From positions 1-63,356 of the forward strand of contig NZ_RQGG01000015.1 of assembly GCF_004769665.1 (NCBI RefSeq): a stretch of DNA of 63,356 nt, in the 5' to 3' direction. Shown here piece by piece: positions 1-9,144 of this stretch. Numbering within the stretch: position 1 is the first letter of the stretch; every line of letters begins with the position of its first letter. The translations under genes were made by a program, and so were the position numbers. A model generated the notes under the pieces. It saw only the letters and a program-made list of their open reading frames with translations, made no database searches and was not told the DNA's origin. The DNA comes from Leptospira kemamanensis. GTDB taxonomy: Bacteria; Spirochaetota; Leptospiria; Leptospirales; Leptospiraceae.

Positions 1-828
1 GATAAAGATACATTAACAGAACTTAAAAACAAGTATCCTATGGGAGATAAAAACAAGTCCGCAATTCCAACTCGTCCTTTGTCCATTAGTGAGCATATTT
101 GGGGAAGCTTTGATGATCCTGGACAACCAATTAAAGGTTTAAACCTCTCAGAGTCTAGAGCGAGTATTCTTGATAGATTCCCTGAAAGAGAATTATCTGA
201 AATTTACATATTAAAAGATAGATCTAAAGCGGAAGAATATATTAAAAATGGAAATTACGATGAACAAACAAAGAAAAAATTAACTACAGAATTGGACCGA
301 ATGCAAAATGAATGGAGGGAAAACGAAAAAACTGAAGAAGGAAGGATTAAAAATCGAAACGTGGAAGCTGCATTTAAAGGCTATGATGTTATACAATATG
401 AAGGAAGATTACCTGTATACCGAAATCAAAATGGTGCGATTTTACCTTTTCCAATAATTAATTCTGATTTCGGTCCAAGAGATGTGACTGATTCTGGAGT
501 TCACAACGGACTAGATTTCCCTGTTCCAATAGGCACGCCTGTACCTGTTGTATATAGCGGAACAGTTATTAAATCTAATTATTCCGAATCTTGGGGGAAT
601 TATGTTGTTGTAAAGAGCGAAGATGGCTATAATGTTTATGCTTACCGAAGTTCTTCTGATGTAAAAGTTGGAGATCAAGTGAATCAAGGCTCTCAGCTTG
701 GTCGTTCTGGTAATTCAGGTTTTTTTATAAAAGATGGTGTTTCTCAGCAAGTTGGAGCTCATTTTCATTTTGGAGTTTTTATTGATGAAAATTTAAAGAA
801 GCCAGTAGACCCAAAAGGAAGTGAATGA
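1..828 (+). CDS. C-terminal part of a large protein ending in an M23 (LytM-type) metallopeptidase domain; 5' end outside window
   Basis: The reading frame is open from base 1, so the true start lies upstream; the ATG at 40 is internal. The last ~120 residues form an M23 peptidoglycan-peptidase fold: a FGPR-type entry, the zinc-ligand motif HNGLD (codons 502-516), a glycine-rich beta core (VKVGDQVNQGSQLGRSGNSG) and the second zinc motif HFHF (760-771). The usual YAHLS strand is YAYRS here, but both metal motifs are intact, so activity is possible. M23 enzymes cleave cross-bridges or stem peptides of peptidoglycan. In Leptospira such domains sit at the C-terminus of very large TIGR04388-type proteins; that assignment is inferred from the remnants at 4613-5276. 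A lipoprotein gene follows immediately. Confidence 0.8.
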   Translation, partial: DKDTLTELKNKYPMGDKNKSAIPTRPLSISEHIWGSFDDPGQPIKGLNLSESRASILDRFPERELSEIYILKDRSKAEEYIKNGNYDEQTKKKLTTELDRMQNEWRENEKTEEGRIKNRNVEAAFKGYDVIQYEGRLPVYRNQNGAILPFPIINSDFGPRDVTDSGVHNGLDFPVPIGTPVPVVYSGTVIKSNYSESWGNYVVVKSEDGYNVYAYRSSSDVKVGDQVNQGSQLGRSGNSGFFIKDGVSQQVGAHFHFGVFIDENLKKPVDPKGSE

Positions 829-829
829 T

Positions 830-1333
830 ATGGGGAAAATTTTAAATTCAGTTTTGATAACAATGATTAGTTTTTCATTAATTCTTCTGTTCGGATGTGA
901 TAAAATACTAAAAAATTTTGGAATTCAAAATAGAGAAAAAATCGAAGGCGATTGGACAAAAATTGAAAAAGAGTATAATGGACGATCAGATATTAATAGC
1001 TATCCTTTATCCACAATTCGTATTTCAATTAAAAAGTATGAAACATTCTACAAAATTTGGTATAGTACAGGTTCTGATAGTTATTATGAAAAATATCAGT
1101 CTTTTGTTTGTGATAATCAGTCTTGCCAGTTTGTTGATCGCTTAAAAGAAAGTAGCGAGAAAATAACAAGAAAATTGAAGTTCAAGTTTGATACCGATTC
1201 TTCAATGAAGATTGATTGTTTAAAATTATCTTTTTTTTGGTGTGATAATAGAAAAATAAACTATTATCTTAAAACAGGAGATGCTGAGAGTGGTGGGATT
1301 CAATGGTTTGAAGAGAATTTTCCTGGCGACTAA
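830..1333 (+). CDS. Small lipoprotein coupled to the upstream M23 protein
   Basis: The protein begins with a hydrophobic signal and a lipobox ending LLFGC, so it should be a lipid-anchored periplasmic or surface protein of about 167 residues. A GTG at 821 is also possible, but the ATG at 830 has the AGGAAG ribosome site at a better distance; either way the start lies at the stop of the M23 gene (TGA 826-828), which implies translational coupling. The mature part is Lys/Glu rich with four Cys and no family I recognise. Its position directly behind an M23 C-terminal module is repeated twice downstream with unrelated lipoproteins, which is why an immunity or inhibitor role against the peptidase is a reasonable, untested guess. 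Confidence 0.7.
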   Translation: MGKILNSVLITMISFSLILLFGCDKILKNFGIQNREKIEGDWTKIEKEYNGRSDINSYPLSTIRISIKKYETFYKIWYSTGSDSYYEKYQSFVCDNQSCQFVDRLKESSEKITRKLKFKFDTDSSMKIDCLKLSFFWCDNRKINYYLKTGDAESGGIQWFEENFPGD

Positions 1334-1494
1334 AAAATGTCCGAGTTTCGGAAAAACTACAATCTATTATATTTTCTTCTATCATCAACAGCGAGTTTTG
1401 CGAACAAAATCAAATTGTATCCACCAAATTTTACAGGATTAACCTTTCTGGTGAATTTTTTTGTAGAGGAAAATGCTCAGTGATAACGAGATAA

Positions 1495-1671
1495 GCAATC
1501 TCAATCTCTAGTAACAGTGGTCGATCCATCGGAAATCCAGGGGATCATACACATGTTGAGTTTAGTTTTTATGCTGGAGATGATCCGAAGACAGGTGAAC
1601 CGCTGTTTAAGACAAGGGTTCCCACCAAAGATGATATTCCACTATTAAAGAAAGTGGGTTTAATCAAATGA
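1495..1671 (+). pseudogene. Remnant of the C-terminus of an M23 peptidase
   Basis: The frame from 1495 has no start codon and encodes about 58 residues that match the end of an M23 domain: the SNSGRSIGNPGDHTHVEF stretch has the G-x-S-x-G entry and the HTH form of the zinc-binding HxH motif (around 1546-1554). The upstream half of the domain with the HxxxD motif is absent. Its TGA (1669-1671) overlaps the ATG of the next lipoprotein as ATGA, so this is a 3' fragment still attached to its downstream partner. The 161 bases before it (1334-1494) hold no gene that I can see. Confidence 0.7.
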
Positions 1672-2426
1672 GAAATTCTTTCAATATCATTATCTTCCTG
1701 TTGCTTTTGATTGGTTGTGACATGGATAAGCTACCTTCTAAAGGGACAGAAATTAGTACTCCGAATTTTGACTACGGAAAAATTGAATCAAAAGTATCCA
1801 TAAGTGATGGTAGTATATTCTGGGCTGCTAAAAGTGAGTTCGAAAGTTTGGAAAGCTTTAACACCTTAAAGATGCTAAAAGATTTCGATTATTTTCTTGG
1901 TAATCAAGCAGATCCTTTTGTTTCAATTAAAGGTATTGATAGTAGTTTAATTTCTCAAAAACTTTTTAATGAGGCAATTGTTTGGTTTCGGTTTGGATAT
2001 GAAAAAGGAATATTGATTTACCGAGTTCAAACATACTCAACATTTGATACTGCTGGTAGTAATTCTGATGGAATTATAAAAAATGTCAAATGTTCCGAAT
2101 ACACAGATACTTTGATCAAATGTAAATTTTATTTCGAGACATCAAATCCAGAAAACGGAATGCCTCCCATGTCCTGGGTAATCGTTACCATCAAGGATCG
2201 TGCTTTGGTGAATGTGGAAGATGATTTAGGTGCAAGTTTTCTTGGTTATATTGATACCGACAAAAAATATCCAGAACTGTATCTATCCAATCTCAAGAAA
2301 GCTCTGAAAGTTGCTGTCAAAGATCCAGAGATTGGATTAAAAGATGTGCAGTTGCGCGGTTTTACGATAGAAGAATTGGATTTGTTAACCGATGGATTGG
2401 CGTCGCAAGTGAAAGCTGGGAAGTAG
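1668..2426 (+). CDS. Lipoprotein of unknown function behind an M23 remnant
   Basis: The 252-residue product starts with a short charged N-terminus, a hydrophobic run and the lipobox LLIGC, giving a lipidated protein. The mature chain is acidic to neutral, with beta-rich character in the middle and a charged helical end. No family is recognised. It starts inside the stop codon of the M23 fragment (ATGA). It is intact, unlike the peptidase fragment in front, as expected for an orphan partner gene kept after its toxin-like partner decayed; that reading is an inference. Confidence 0.7.
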   Translation: MRNSFNIIIFLLLLIGCDMDKLPSKGTEISTPNFDYGKIESKVSISDGSIFWAAKSEFESLESFNTLKMLKDFDYFLGNQADPFVSIKGIDSSLISQKLFNEAIVWFRFGYEKGILIYRVQTYSTFDTAGSNSDGIIKNVKCSEYTDTLIKCKFYFETSNPENGMPPMSWVIVTIKDRALVNVEDDLGASFLGYIDTDKKYPELYLSNLKKALKVAVKDPEIGLKDVQLRGFTIEELDLLTDGLASQVKAGK

Positions 2427-2494
2427 GAGTATCTAAAACGGAGAAAACAACTGCCAATGCAAAATAATTCTTTGCCAGTTGGTCCAGGAAGTGA

Positions 2495-3065
2495 GTAAAA
2501 TTTCGTGACAATGCGGAAGCTGTACTAAAACTCATCCACGAGGAAACAAGGCTCCCATACAAGGCAGGAGAAATGGGAAGTATGTCCTCGAATACAATCA
2601 CTTCCTATAACAGTATTCTTTCTAAATTTGGTCTGAAAGCGAAAGATTTCACATCACAGATAGGCTCCAATGAAGCGAAATACAATGCAATTAAAGAACA
2701 ATTGCGGTAAGGTAAGATTGTCACTTCAGGAATGTACTTGGATGCACCTCCTGCATTGACAAAGTATGATGCGAAAGGTCTAAAAATTGAAAAATATGAA
2801 AGGGGCCATCGAGTCAGTATCGTCGGATTTGATGATGTCCGAAAAAGAAAATTTCACAGAAGACGAAATCAATGGTATGACTCCAGAAGATTTGGCAGAC
2901 CGAGCTGCACAAATTCGACAAGACCAAATATCCATATTTGATAATTTTGCAGATGCTGGTGTTGCGTTAGGTGGGCTTCTTATGAGTGGTGGGGCAATCG
3001 CATTCAGTTTTGCAACTGGCAATTTCCCAAATACAAATCCGAATGCTCCGCAGAATCCAATTTAA
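2495..3065 (+). pseudogene. Decayed C39-like papain-fold peptidase segment
   Basis: A single frame from 2495 reads about 70 residues to a TAA at 2708-2710, then continues in the same frame through GKIVTSGMYLDAPP to ERGHRVSIVGFDD at about 2800-2836. GHxVxIVGFDD is the catalytic-His strand of C39/papain-like peptidases, and the preceding IKEQLR(stop)GKIV is the usual strand before it, so the TAA is an in-frame nonsense mutation in an old domain. After GFDD the conserved-looking frame changes: from about 2840 a different frame gives an acidic helix (TEDEINGMTPEDLADRAAQ) and a glycine-rich hydrophobic segment ending at 3065. The N-terminal Cys half of the domain is not visible. No functional product is expected. 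Confidence 0.6.
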
Positions 3066-3082
3066 TTTCTTCACTTACCAAA

Positions 3083-3836
3083 TTGATCAAAGGGGATAGA
3101 TTAAATACTGATTATTTTCTCCAAAATTATGGAATGCCAAGTAAAAGCTTGGATCCTAAAACTTTAAAGGTAATACAAAAAATCGTAGAGAAAAATTATG
3201 AAAGAATTAAAGACGAATCAGGCCAGATAGTTTTTTCTCCAAAACAATTGGCTATACGGATGCAAAGTTTTTAGATGGAAAAGAGCACAAGATAAAATTT
3301 ACTCAAGAAGTTAAAATCAAAGAAGTTACTAAGGATCCTAAGACAAAACAAATCGACTATATGGGATACTAGAGGCAAAGAAATCAGAAAAGACGTAGGT
3401 AAGTCAAACGTAGAAGTATTTAATTCTTTTCAGGATAAAGATAAACGCTGGAAATGATATGATGTGGTATGGACCAAATACATAATTCAAAGTGTTGGAT
3501 GTAAAAATTGAAGGCGGTAAAAGCAAAGGATTCGAAGATGCAAACGTTGTCCATGGTACGAATGTTCGACTGGCACTTCTTGATAAGAATGGAAATATAA
3601 CCTCCATCGTGGATGTTGTACATTTAACTGCAATTAATAACCAATTGATTGAAGCTTTTCAAAGCACCGATCCGGATAAAAAAATACTTCCAGCTGGAAC
3701 TTTTTTAGGGGCTACTCCAAAAACAATTGGGCATTCAGATGGTCCACATTTACACCTGCACTCTTATGAGCCTGATGGAAATAAGCAGATGAAAAGAAAG
3801 GATTTTTACGACCATTGGGTTGGAGATAAAGAATGA
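3083..3836 (+). pseudogene. Multiply frameshifted M23 peptidase remnant
   Basis: At least three frames must be joined to read this gene. The first runs from 3083 and ends at 3274; a second frame reads GYTDAKFLDGKEHKIKF to a stop near 3370; a third reads WDTRGKEIRKDVGKSN to a stop near 3460; a last frame reads GNDMMWYGPNT, a stop near 3485, then the open stretch 3492-3836. That final ~114 residues is an M23 C-terminal half with the zinc motif in GHSDGPHLHLHSYE, but the upstream HxxxD motif is missing. The stop (TGA 3834-3836) overlaps the next lipoprotein start. This is the third M23 end in 4 kb. Confidence 0.65.
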
Positions 3837-4420
3837 AGATAATCATAATGTTGATCGTTAGCTTGAACTTGACTTTTTCTTGCTCCGAAAACGATAATCC
3901 CGTGTCAAAAGCTAAAATGAAAATATCTCAAGAAATAATTCCAGATAAAGTATTAGGAGAAGGGAAGTATTTTCGAGATTTTCTTACTGCCATAAAAAAT
4001 CAAGACTGTAAGTCTGTTCTAAGTGTTTTAGATGATACCGTTTATTTCAGCACGGGTGAAAGGACCGATGGTATATTTAGAAGAAAAGACCGATTTTTTG
4101 AAGAAAAGCACAAGTTTTTAATTTGTGATTTGTTTTTTGAAACAAGAACACTTCAAAAGAAAATCGCCATCTTGTTTGATACTAACCAAATTGAGCCATC
4201 ATTTGTTTCTCCTCGGGATTGGTTAGAGAAATCTATGGAAATTAGGTTCATTACAATGGAAGGGGGAAGTAATGGCGATGAAGTCAATATTGTTTTTTTA
4301 GGAGGTAGATACTTTCATCCTGAAGATCATTTCAGGAATTCGAGAGATTTGGATTTTATGTTTCGTTGTCCGAGTGGATTTCAAAAAAAATGCTATTTAT
4401 ATTCTTTTACAGTATATTGA
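3833..4420 (+). CDS. Lipoprotein of unknown function behind the third M23 remnant
   Basis: The product has 195 residues with an N-terminal hydrophobic stretch and a plausible lipobox LTFSC. The mature chain carries four further Cys (DCK, ICD, RCP, KCY), suggesting periplasmic disulphides. No family is recognised, and it does not resemble the lipoproteins at 830 or 1668 beyond size and leader. Its ATG lies inside the upstream stop (ATGA at 3833-3836), the same coupling seen for the 1668 gene. An immunity-type role is inferred from that position only. Confidence 0.7.
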   Translation: MKIIIMLIVSLNLTFSCSENDNPVSKAKMKISQEIIPDKVLGEGKYFRDFLTAIKNQDCKSVLSVLDDTVYFSTGERTDGIFRRKDRFFEEKHKFLICDLFFETRTLQKKIAILFDTNQIEPSFVSPRDWLEKSMEIRFITMEGGSNGDEVNIVFLGGRYFHPEDHFRNSRDLDFMFRCPSGFQKKCYLYSFTVY

Positions 4421-4473
4421 ATTAAATTATTTGAATTGTAATTATTTTCAATTTTCTATGTCGTATTCTATTA

Positions 4474-4546
4474 TAACCCCGCGCAAGCGATTGAAGCGGA
4501 AATCCTTTCCTATAGGAAAGATTTGAGCCGGATAGCGCGGACGTTA
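4474..4546 (+). repeat. GC-rich imperfect palindrome, attC- or REP-like
   Basis: In very AT-rich surroundings there is a 73-base nested palindrome: TAAC (4474-4477) pairs with GTTA (4543-4546), CCGCGC (4479-4484) pairs with GCGCGG (4535-4540) with small unpaired bases between, and the centre holds the perfect dyad CTTTCCTATAGGAAAG (4505-4520). AAC at the left end and GTT at the right end with bulged inner arms is the layout of integron attC recombination sites, but the full RYYYAAC/GTTRRRY consensus is not met. A dispersed REP-like element is the main alternative. It lies 54 bases after a lipoprotein gene. Confidence 0.5.
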
Positions 4547-4612
4547 CTTTGTAGAATGACGCTCAACTAACAGATCCGATGCGCCAAATGCATTTATAAT
4601 GATTTTCTTTTA

Positions 4613-5276
4613 GGAATCACTTATAGTCCTGATCCAAAAGATGGATGGGGTGGATCTATTGGGTCTGGTAATACGACCGTACAAGGATCCTATTCATTAG
4701 GGCATGGAGTCCAATTTGCTGGGGATGTCACAACCAATATAGGGTTGAATTAAAACCCAACAGGGGAAGGACCACGTCGAGACTGGAATTTTTCCATGAT
4801 GTATGACGTAGCAGGGACCGGACTCTCAGCTAGTGTTGGTTATACAGATCCTGACTCTACTTTAGGGCTCATATCCACAGTCAATCATGATGGACATTCC
4901 ACATCTGCTGAGTTAACAGGTGTGAGTATTGCAACGAATGGTCCAAATGGAAGAAATGAGCTTCGCCGAACAGAACATAAACGCTGCACAGGATCAAAAA
5001 CAAGCAACAAAAGATGCGAAGATCCAAGAAGATGAAAAAATCATCAATGCCATGCAGTCGTTTCAACCAGTGAAGTATACGACGTGGTATGGCAATATCT
5101 TTGCCATTCAATTGAAAGTTTTGGAAGTGTATCCTGGCGAACCGAATCTGCCGTTGTGCACTTCTGACTACTATATGGGGTACAAAGGTTGGGGGAGTTA
5201 CGTCAAAGTACTCAGCGAAATTGATGAGCTTCCATTCCAGAGTAAAAAGGGAAACGGAATCCGTATTAGAAATTGA
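4613..5276 (+). pseudogene. Remnant of TIGR04388-type large protein core
   Basis: The frame from about 4613 reads GITYSPDPKDGWGGSIGSG, then GVQFAGDVTTNIGLN, hits a TAA at 4751-4753, and continues in frame through MMYDVAGTGLSASVGYTDPD and STAELTGVSIATNGPNG-like text. Near 4950 the sense shifts to another frame that reads MEEMSFAEQNINAAQDQ and runs to 5276. The beta-rich, glycine-rich repeats followed by a helical EQNINAAQDQK segment are typical of the long Leptospira TIGR04388 proteins (family named from memory). A nonsense codon plus a frameshift make it a pseudogene. No start codon or signal peptide is visible. Confidence 0.6.
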
Positions 5277-5354
5277 TCCCCCTGCGCCCCGGATCGACTG
5301 AGCGCCCTCGCCGAGGGAGAGCCGGAAATGTGCGCCCGTGCTTTTCCTTTCCCC

Positions 5355-5383
5355 TTGACAATCTGCCCAAATGCCAAATTCTG
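5355..5383 (+). promoter_or_regulatory. Possible promoter before the rpsB operon
   Basis: A perfect -35 hexamer TTGACA stands at 5355-5360, followed 17 bases later by ATTCTG, a poor -10. It lies in the 136-base gap between the decayed region and the first gene of the S2 operon, the only place such a promoter would be expected. The gap also carries a short CCCTCGCCGAGGG hairpin just before it, which may end transcription from the left. Confidence 0.3.
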
Positions 5384-5412
5384 ACAGGAAAGCTTGATAA
5401 AGGTGCTTTTGG

Positions 5413-5646
5413 ATGAACAAAACCCAGATGGGGAACCTGCTTTTGGTGCTTTTTTTGGGACTGATGGCGGGAGCTGTGGCAGGAGTGGTCTTAGATCGTC
5501 TCTTTGGCACAAACACTCTCTCTCGGTTTTTGTTCGAATCACCAGTATCGTTTGAGCTTTATATAATTAAAGTCGAGTTCCAGCTAACCCCTGCAAGTAT
5601 CGTTGGTCTTGTAGCGTCTGGATATCTCGCACTAAAAAAGGGGTAA
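5413..5646 (+). CDS. Small DUF4321-like membrane protein
   Basis: This 77-residue protein has two predicted membrane segments: residues ~8-28 ([20 protein letters not shown]) and a C-terminal one ([14 protein letters not shown]), joined by a short loop with [13 protein letters not shown]. This pattern, a Gly/Ala-rich first helix, then a strand-like hydrophobic stretch and a final helix, matches small bacterial DUF4321 proteins as I remember them. Function is unknown. It sits two bases before rpsB and is probably the first gene of that operon. Confidence 0.6.
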   Translation: MNKTQMGNLLLVLFLGLMAGAVAGVVLDRLFGTNTLSRFLFESPVSFELYIIKVEFQLTPASIVGLVASGYLALKKG

Positions 5647-5648
5647 GT

Positions 5649-6551
5649 ATGTCAGTAATTTCCATGAAAAGTCTGCTAGAAGCAGGCGTACACTTCGGCC
5701 ACCAAACACGTCGTTGGAACCCAAAAATGAGTCCTTATGTTTATACGGCTCGTAACGGGATCCACATCATCGACCTCCAAAAGACAGTTCAAAAAACAAA
5801 AGAAGCTTATGATGCTTTGAAAAAGTTAACTGGCCAAGGAAAAAAAGTTCTCTTTGTGGGAACAAAAAAACAAGCTCGCGGTGCCATCGAAAGAGCAGCA
5901 CAAGCGTGCAGTATGTACTATGTATCTAACCGTTGGTTAGGTGGACTTCTCACAAACTGGAACACAGTTAAGAAGTCAATTGCTCGTTTGAAACGACTTG
6001 AGCAAATGGAAGAGAACAACTCTTTCGAACAAGAAGCTCGTACAAAAAAAGAAGCATTATCACTCAAACGTGAGTTAGAAAAACTCCGCCAAACACTTGG
6101 TGGGATTAAGGATATGGCAGTTGTGCCTGAAATCCTGTTTGTAATTGATCCTAAAAAAGAAGAAATCGCAGTCAAAGAAGCGAAAAAACTTGGTTTAAAA
6201 GTGTTCGCTGTGATTGATACAAACTGCGATCCAGAGCCAATCGATTACCCAATTCCAGGTAACGATGATGCAATCCGTGCAATTTCATTATTTCTCGATA
6301 CGATGGCAAATGCAGTTCTGGAAGGAACTGGTGGCGAAGTCATCCAAACTAATTTTGCGGAAGATATGGACGCAGAACAACTTGCACTTGAATACCAAGG
6401 TGAGTACGATGAGTCCGGAAAATTCATCATGGACGATGAACTTCCTCCAGTCGCAAAAGACATCCCTGTGGATGCTGATGCAGCAAAAAAAGCAGCAGAA
6501 GTTGCAGCAACAGCAGCTGAAGCAAAACCAGAAACAGAAGGTAAAGAGTAA
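5649..6551 (+). CDS. rpsB: 30S ribosomal protein S2
   Basis: The product matches S2 from its first residues ([21 protein letters not shown]) through WLGGLLTNW and the [19 protein letters not shown] segment. S2 binds the small subunit near S1 and is needed for S1 assembly. Length is 300 residues; the last ~50 form an acidic Ala/Glu/Lys tail beyond the ribosomal fold, longer than in E. coli (241). Its TAA overlaps the tsf ATG by one base (TAATG), so the two are co-translated. Confidence 0.97.
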   Translation: MSVISMKSLLEAGVHFGHQTRRWNPKMSPYVYTARNGIHIIDLQKTVQKTKEAYDALKKLTGQGKKVLFVGTKKQARGAIERAAQACSMYYVSNRWLGGLLTNWNTVKKSIARLKRLEQMEENNSFEQEARTKKEALSLKRELEKLRQTLGGIKDMAVVPEILFVIDPKKEEIAVKEAKKLGLKVFAVIDTNCDPEPIDYPIPGNDDAIRAISLFLDTMANAVLEGTGGEVIQTNFAEDMDAEQLALEYQGEYDESGKFIMDDELPPVAKDIPVDADAAKKAAEVAATAAEAKPETEGKE

Positions 6552-7147
6552 TGGCAGTTAGCTCCGAACAAATCAAAGACCTCCGCGAACGTACGGGCGC
6601 GGGGATGATGGACTGCAAAAAAGCCCTCGAAGAAAAGGGTGGCGATATTGAAAAAGCAGTCACTTATTTAAGAGAAAAAGGTTTAGCGAAAGCGGCAAAA
6701 CGGGCCGGTCGCGAAACTGGTGAAGGAAAAATCATCGCTTATGTTCACGGAACAGGGAAAACGGGAGTTCTAGTCGAGCTCAACTGTGAAACTGATTTCG
6801 TAGCAAACAACGAAGCGTTTGAAGCTCTTGGAAAAGAGATCGCTCTTCAAATCACTGCGATGAATCCTTTGTATGTAAACGAAGAATCCATTCCAAAATC
6901 TGAAATTGAGAACGAAATGAACGTACAAAAAGCTCTTCTTGAAAAAGAAGGGAAAAAAGCGGATCAAATCGAAAAAATCCTTCCTGGTAAAATGAAAAAG
7001 TTCTACGAAGAGATTTGTCTCATCCACCAAAAATCAATTCGTGACAACTCCAAAACCATCAATGACCTTCTCCAAGAAGCCATTGCAAAATTTGGAGAGA
7101 ACATTACTGTTGGTAGGTTCTCGAGGTTCCAAGTAGGTGGGAACTAG
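6551..7147 (+). CDS. tsf: Translation elongation factor Ts
   Basis: EF-Ts catalyses GDP release from EF-Tu. The N-terminal UBA-like helix block with [18 protein letters not shown] and the core motif [11 protein letters not shown] are both present. At 198 residues it is the short form seen in many bacteria, lacking much of the second core subdomain of the 283-residue E. coli protein. It overlaps rpsB by one base and pyrH by eleven, and belongs to the same operon. Confidence 0.96.
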   Translation: MAVSSEQIKDLRERTGAGMMDCKKALEEKGGDIEKAVTYLREKGLAKAAKRAGRETGEGKIIAYVHGTGKTGVLVELNCETDFVANNEAFEALGKEIALQITAMNPLYVNEESIPKSEIENEMNVQKALLEKEGKKADQIEKILPGKMKKFYEEICLIHQKSIRDNSKTINDLLQEAIAKFGENITVGRFSRFQVGGN

Positions 7148-7883
7148 TCCGCGTTTCAAACGCATCCTAATTAAAATCTCCGGCGAGGCTCTCGCCGGTG
7201 AGGGTGAACTTGGTATTGATACCAACAAAACATTCTCACTTGCCGGACAAATCAAAGAAGTTCATGACTTAGGTCTGGAAGTGGCTGTGGTTGTTGGTGG
7301 TGGGAATATGATCCGCGGCGAAACCTTAGCAAAGTCTGGAATGGACCGTGCCACTGCCGATTATATGGGTATGCTTGGTACCATCATGAATGGTCTCGCC
7401 TTACAAGATGCATGCGAAAAACAAGGGATGTTTACCCGAGTTCTTTCCGCCATCGAAATGAAATCCGTTGCAGAACCTTATATTCGTAGACGTGCCGTTC
7501 GCCATTTAGAAAAAAATCGTGTGATTATTTTTGCTGGCGGAACAGGGAATCCTTATTTCACAACAGATACTACTGCATCCTTACGGGCTGTGGAAGTGGG
7601 TTGCGAAGTGATTCTCAAGGCAACCAAAGTGGACGGTGTGTACACTGCGGATCCAAAAAAAGATCCAAATGCACAAAGGTATTTACAAGTTTCTTTTATG
7701 GAGTCCATCAAACACCGGTTAAAGGTTATGGATTCAACAGCACTCAGTCTATGTATGGATAATAATATGCCAATCATAGTGTTTGATATTTTTAAAGCTG
7801 GTAATTTAAGAAAATTAATCGATGGGGAACCAATTGGTACATTGATTTCCAATACAGAGGAAGTAATTCTAGATGGTAGATGA
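7137..7883 (+). CDS. pyrH: Uridylate kinase (UMP kinase)
   Basis: PyrH phosphorylates UMP to UDP as a hexamer in the cytoplasm. The amino-acid-kinase fold is visible: KISGEAL near residue 13, [10 protein letters not shown] near 56, and the C-terminal [13 protein letters not shown]. The start used is GTG at 7137, eleven bases inside tsf; no later ATG precedes the first conserved strand. Length (248) is normal. The frr start lies inside its 3' end, as expected for a tightly packed translation-gene operon. Confidence 0.95.
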   Translation: MGTSPRFKRILIKISGEALAGEGELGIDTNKTFSLAGQIKEVHDLGLEVAVVVGGGNMIRGETLAKSGMDRATADYMGMLGTIMNGLALQDACEKQGMFTRVLSAIEMKSVAEPYIRRRAVRHLEKNRVIIFAGGTGNPYFTTDTTASLRAVEVGCEVILKATKVDGVYTADPKKDPNAQRYLQVSFMESIKHRLKVMDSTALSLCMDNNMPIIVFDIFKAGNLRKLIDGEPIGTLISNTEEVILDGR

Positions 7884-8424
7884 AATTATAAAATCCATGC
7901 AGTCCAAAATGGACAAAACAGTGGAAGCTCTAAAAAAAGACTTTGGAACCATTCGTACGGGAAAAGCAAATCCGATGATGGTGGAAGATGTGCGAGTGGA
8001 CTACTATGGAACACTCACTCCACTCAACCAACTCGGAAAAATTGCCTGCCCTGAGCCACGTGTGATTCTCATCACTCCTTTTGAAAAAGGAATGTTAAAA
8101 GACATTGAAAAAGCAATTTTTGCTGCAAGTCTTGGGCTCACACCAAATAACGACGGTTCTAGCATTCGGATCAATATCCCTGAACTAACAGGGGAAAGAC
8201 GAAAAGAACTTGCGAAAGTGGTGAAACAAAAAGCGGAAGAAAAAAAAGTTGCGATTCGTAACATCCGCCGTGATGCCAATGATGAATTAAAAAAACACCA
8301 ATCTGAAATGTCCCAAGATGAAGTCAAAGGCCACCAAGATAAAATCCAAAAAATTACGGATTCTTATATTGCAAAATTGGGAGATTTAGAAAAGGAAAAA
8401 GAAAAAGAGATCACTACTCTTTAA
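7873..8424 (+). CDS. frr: Ribosome recycling factor
   Basis: RRF works with EF-G to split post-termination ribosomes. The 183-residue sequence contains the typical [23 protein letters not shown] block, the [16 protein letters not shown] strand-helix and a long charged C-terminal helix. It overlaps the end of pyrH by eleven bases and is followed after six bases by uppS. Confidence 0.96.
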   Translation: MVDEIIKSMQSKMDKTVEALKKDFGTIRTGKANPMMVEDVRVDYYGTLTPLNQLGKIACPEPRVILITPFEKGMLKDIEKAIFAASLGLTPNNDGSSIRINIPELTGERRKELAKVVKQKAEEKKVAIRNIRRDANDELKKHQSEMSQDEVKGHQDKIQKITDSYIAKLGDLEKEKEKEITTL

Positions 8425-8430
8425 TTTCCT

Positions 8431-9144
8431 ATGAAGTTGAACTCAATCCCTTCCCACATTGCTGTCATCATGGACGGAAATGGCAGGTGGGCGGAAAACC
8501 AAGGGAAAAAAAGAACCGAAGGCCACAGAGAAGGGGCAAATGCAATTGATCGCCTTTTGGATGTGGCTTTGGAATACAAAATCCCAAATATCTCCCTCTA
8601 TGCTTTCTCCACAGAAAACTGGAAACGTCCTATCACCGAAATCCAAGCCATCTTTGATCTGTTAGTTGAGTTTATCGAAACTCGCCTCGATACCATTCAC
8701 GAGAAAGGGATTCGGATTCACCACAGTGGGGCAAGGAACAAACTGTCCAAAACGGTTTTGGCAAAAATTGACCACGCCATGGCCGTGACTAAAAAAAACA
8801 AAAAACTCACAGCTAACTTTTGTTTGAATTATGGTGGTCATGAAGAAATTTTAAGTAATTTTTCCCGGGTGATGGCAGCACGTAAGGCCAAAAAAGAAGC
8901 TTTGGACAAAGCCATTTCCCCCAAAGAATTTGAAAAATATTTGTATACATCCCCTTTGCCACCCGTAGATTTATTGATCAGAACTGCGGGAGAACAAAGG
9001 ATTTCTAACTTTCTATTATGGCAAAGTGCATACGCAGAAATGTATTTTACGAGTACACTTTGGCCGGACTTTGGAAGGACCTCACTTGAGGAAGCTCTTC
9101 AGTTTTTTGATTCCCGAAAACGAAAATTTGGTGGTTTGTTATGA
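8431..9144 (+). CDS. uppS: Isoprenyl transferase (undecaprenyl diphosphate synthase family)
   Basis: The cis-prenyltransferase signature starts at residue ~12 (HIAVIMDGNGRWAE) with the catalytic Asp, and the C-terminal block LIRTAGEQRISNFLLWQSAYAE carries the IPP-binding Arg residues. The enzyme extends farnesyl diphosphate to the C55 carrier lipid used for peptidoglycan and LPS. Length (237) is normal. Substrate for it comes from the MEP pathway, whose dxr and dxs genes are also in this window. Its TGA overlaps the cdsA ATG. Confidence 0.95.
   Translation: MKLNSIPSHIAVIMDGNGRWAENQGKKRTEGHREGANAIDRLLDVALEYKIPNISLYAFSTENWKRPITEIQAIFDLLVEFIETRLDTIHEKGIRIHHSGARNKLSKTVLAKIDHAMAVTKKNKKLTANFCLNYGGHEEILSNFSRVMAARKAKKEALDKAISPKEFEKYLYTSPLPPVDLLIRTAGEQRISNFLLWQSAYAEMYFTSTLWPDFGRTSLEEALQFFDSRKRKFGGLL

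Noticed and set aside
4881..5516. 211-codon minus-strand frame before rpsB
   Set aside because: It is antisense to the TIGR04388 relic and the start of the DUF4321 gene, has no ribosome site, and its composition is unlike a real protein.
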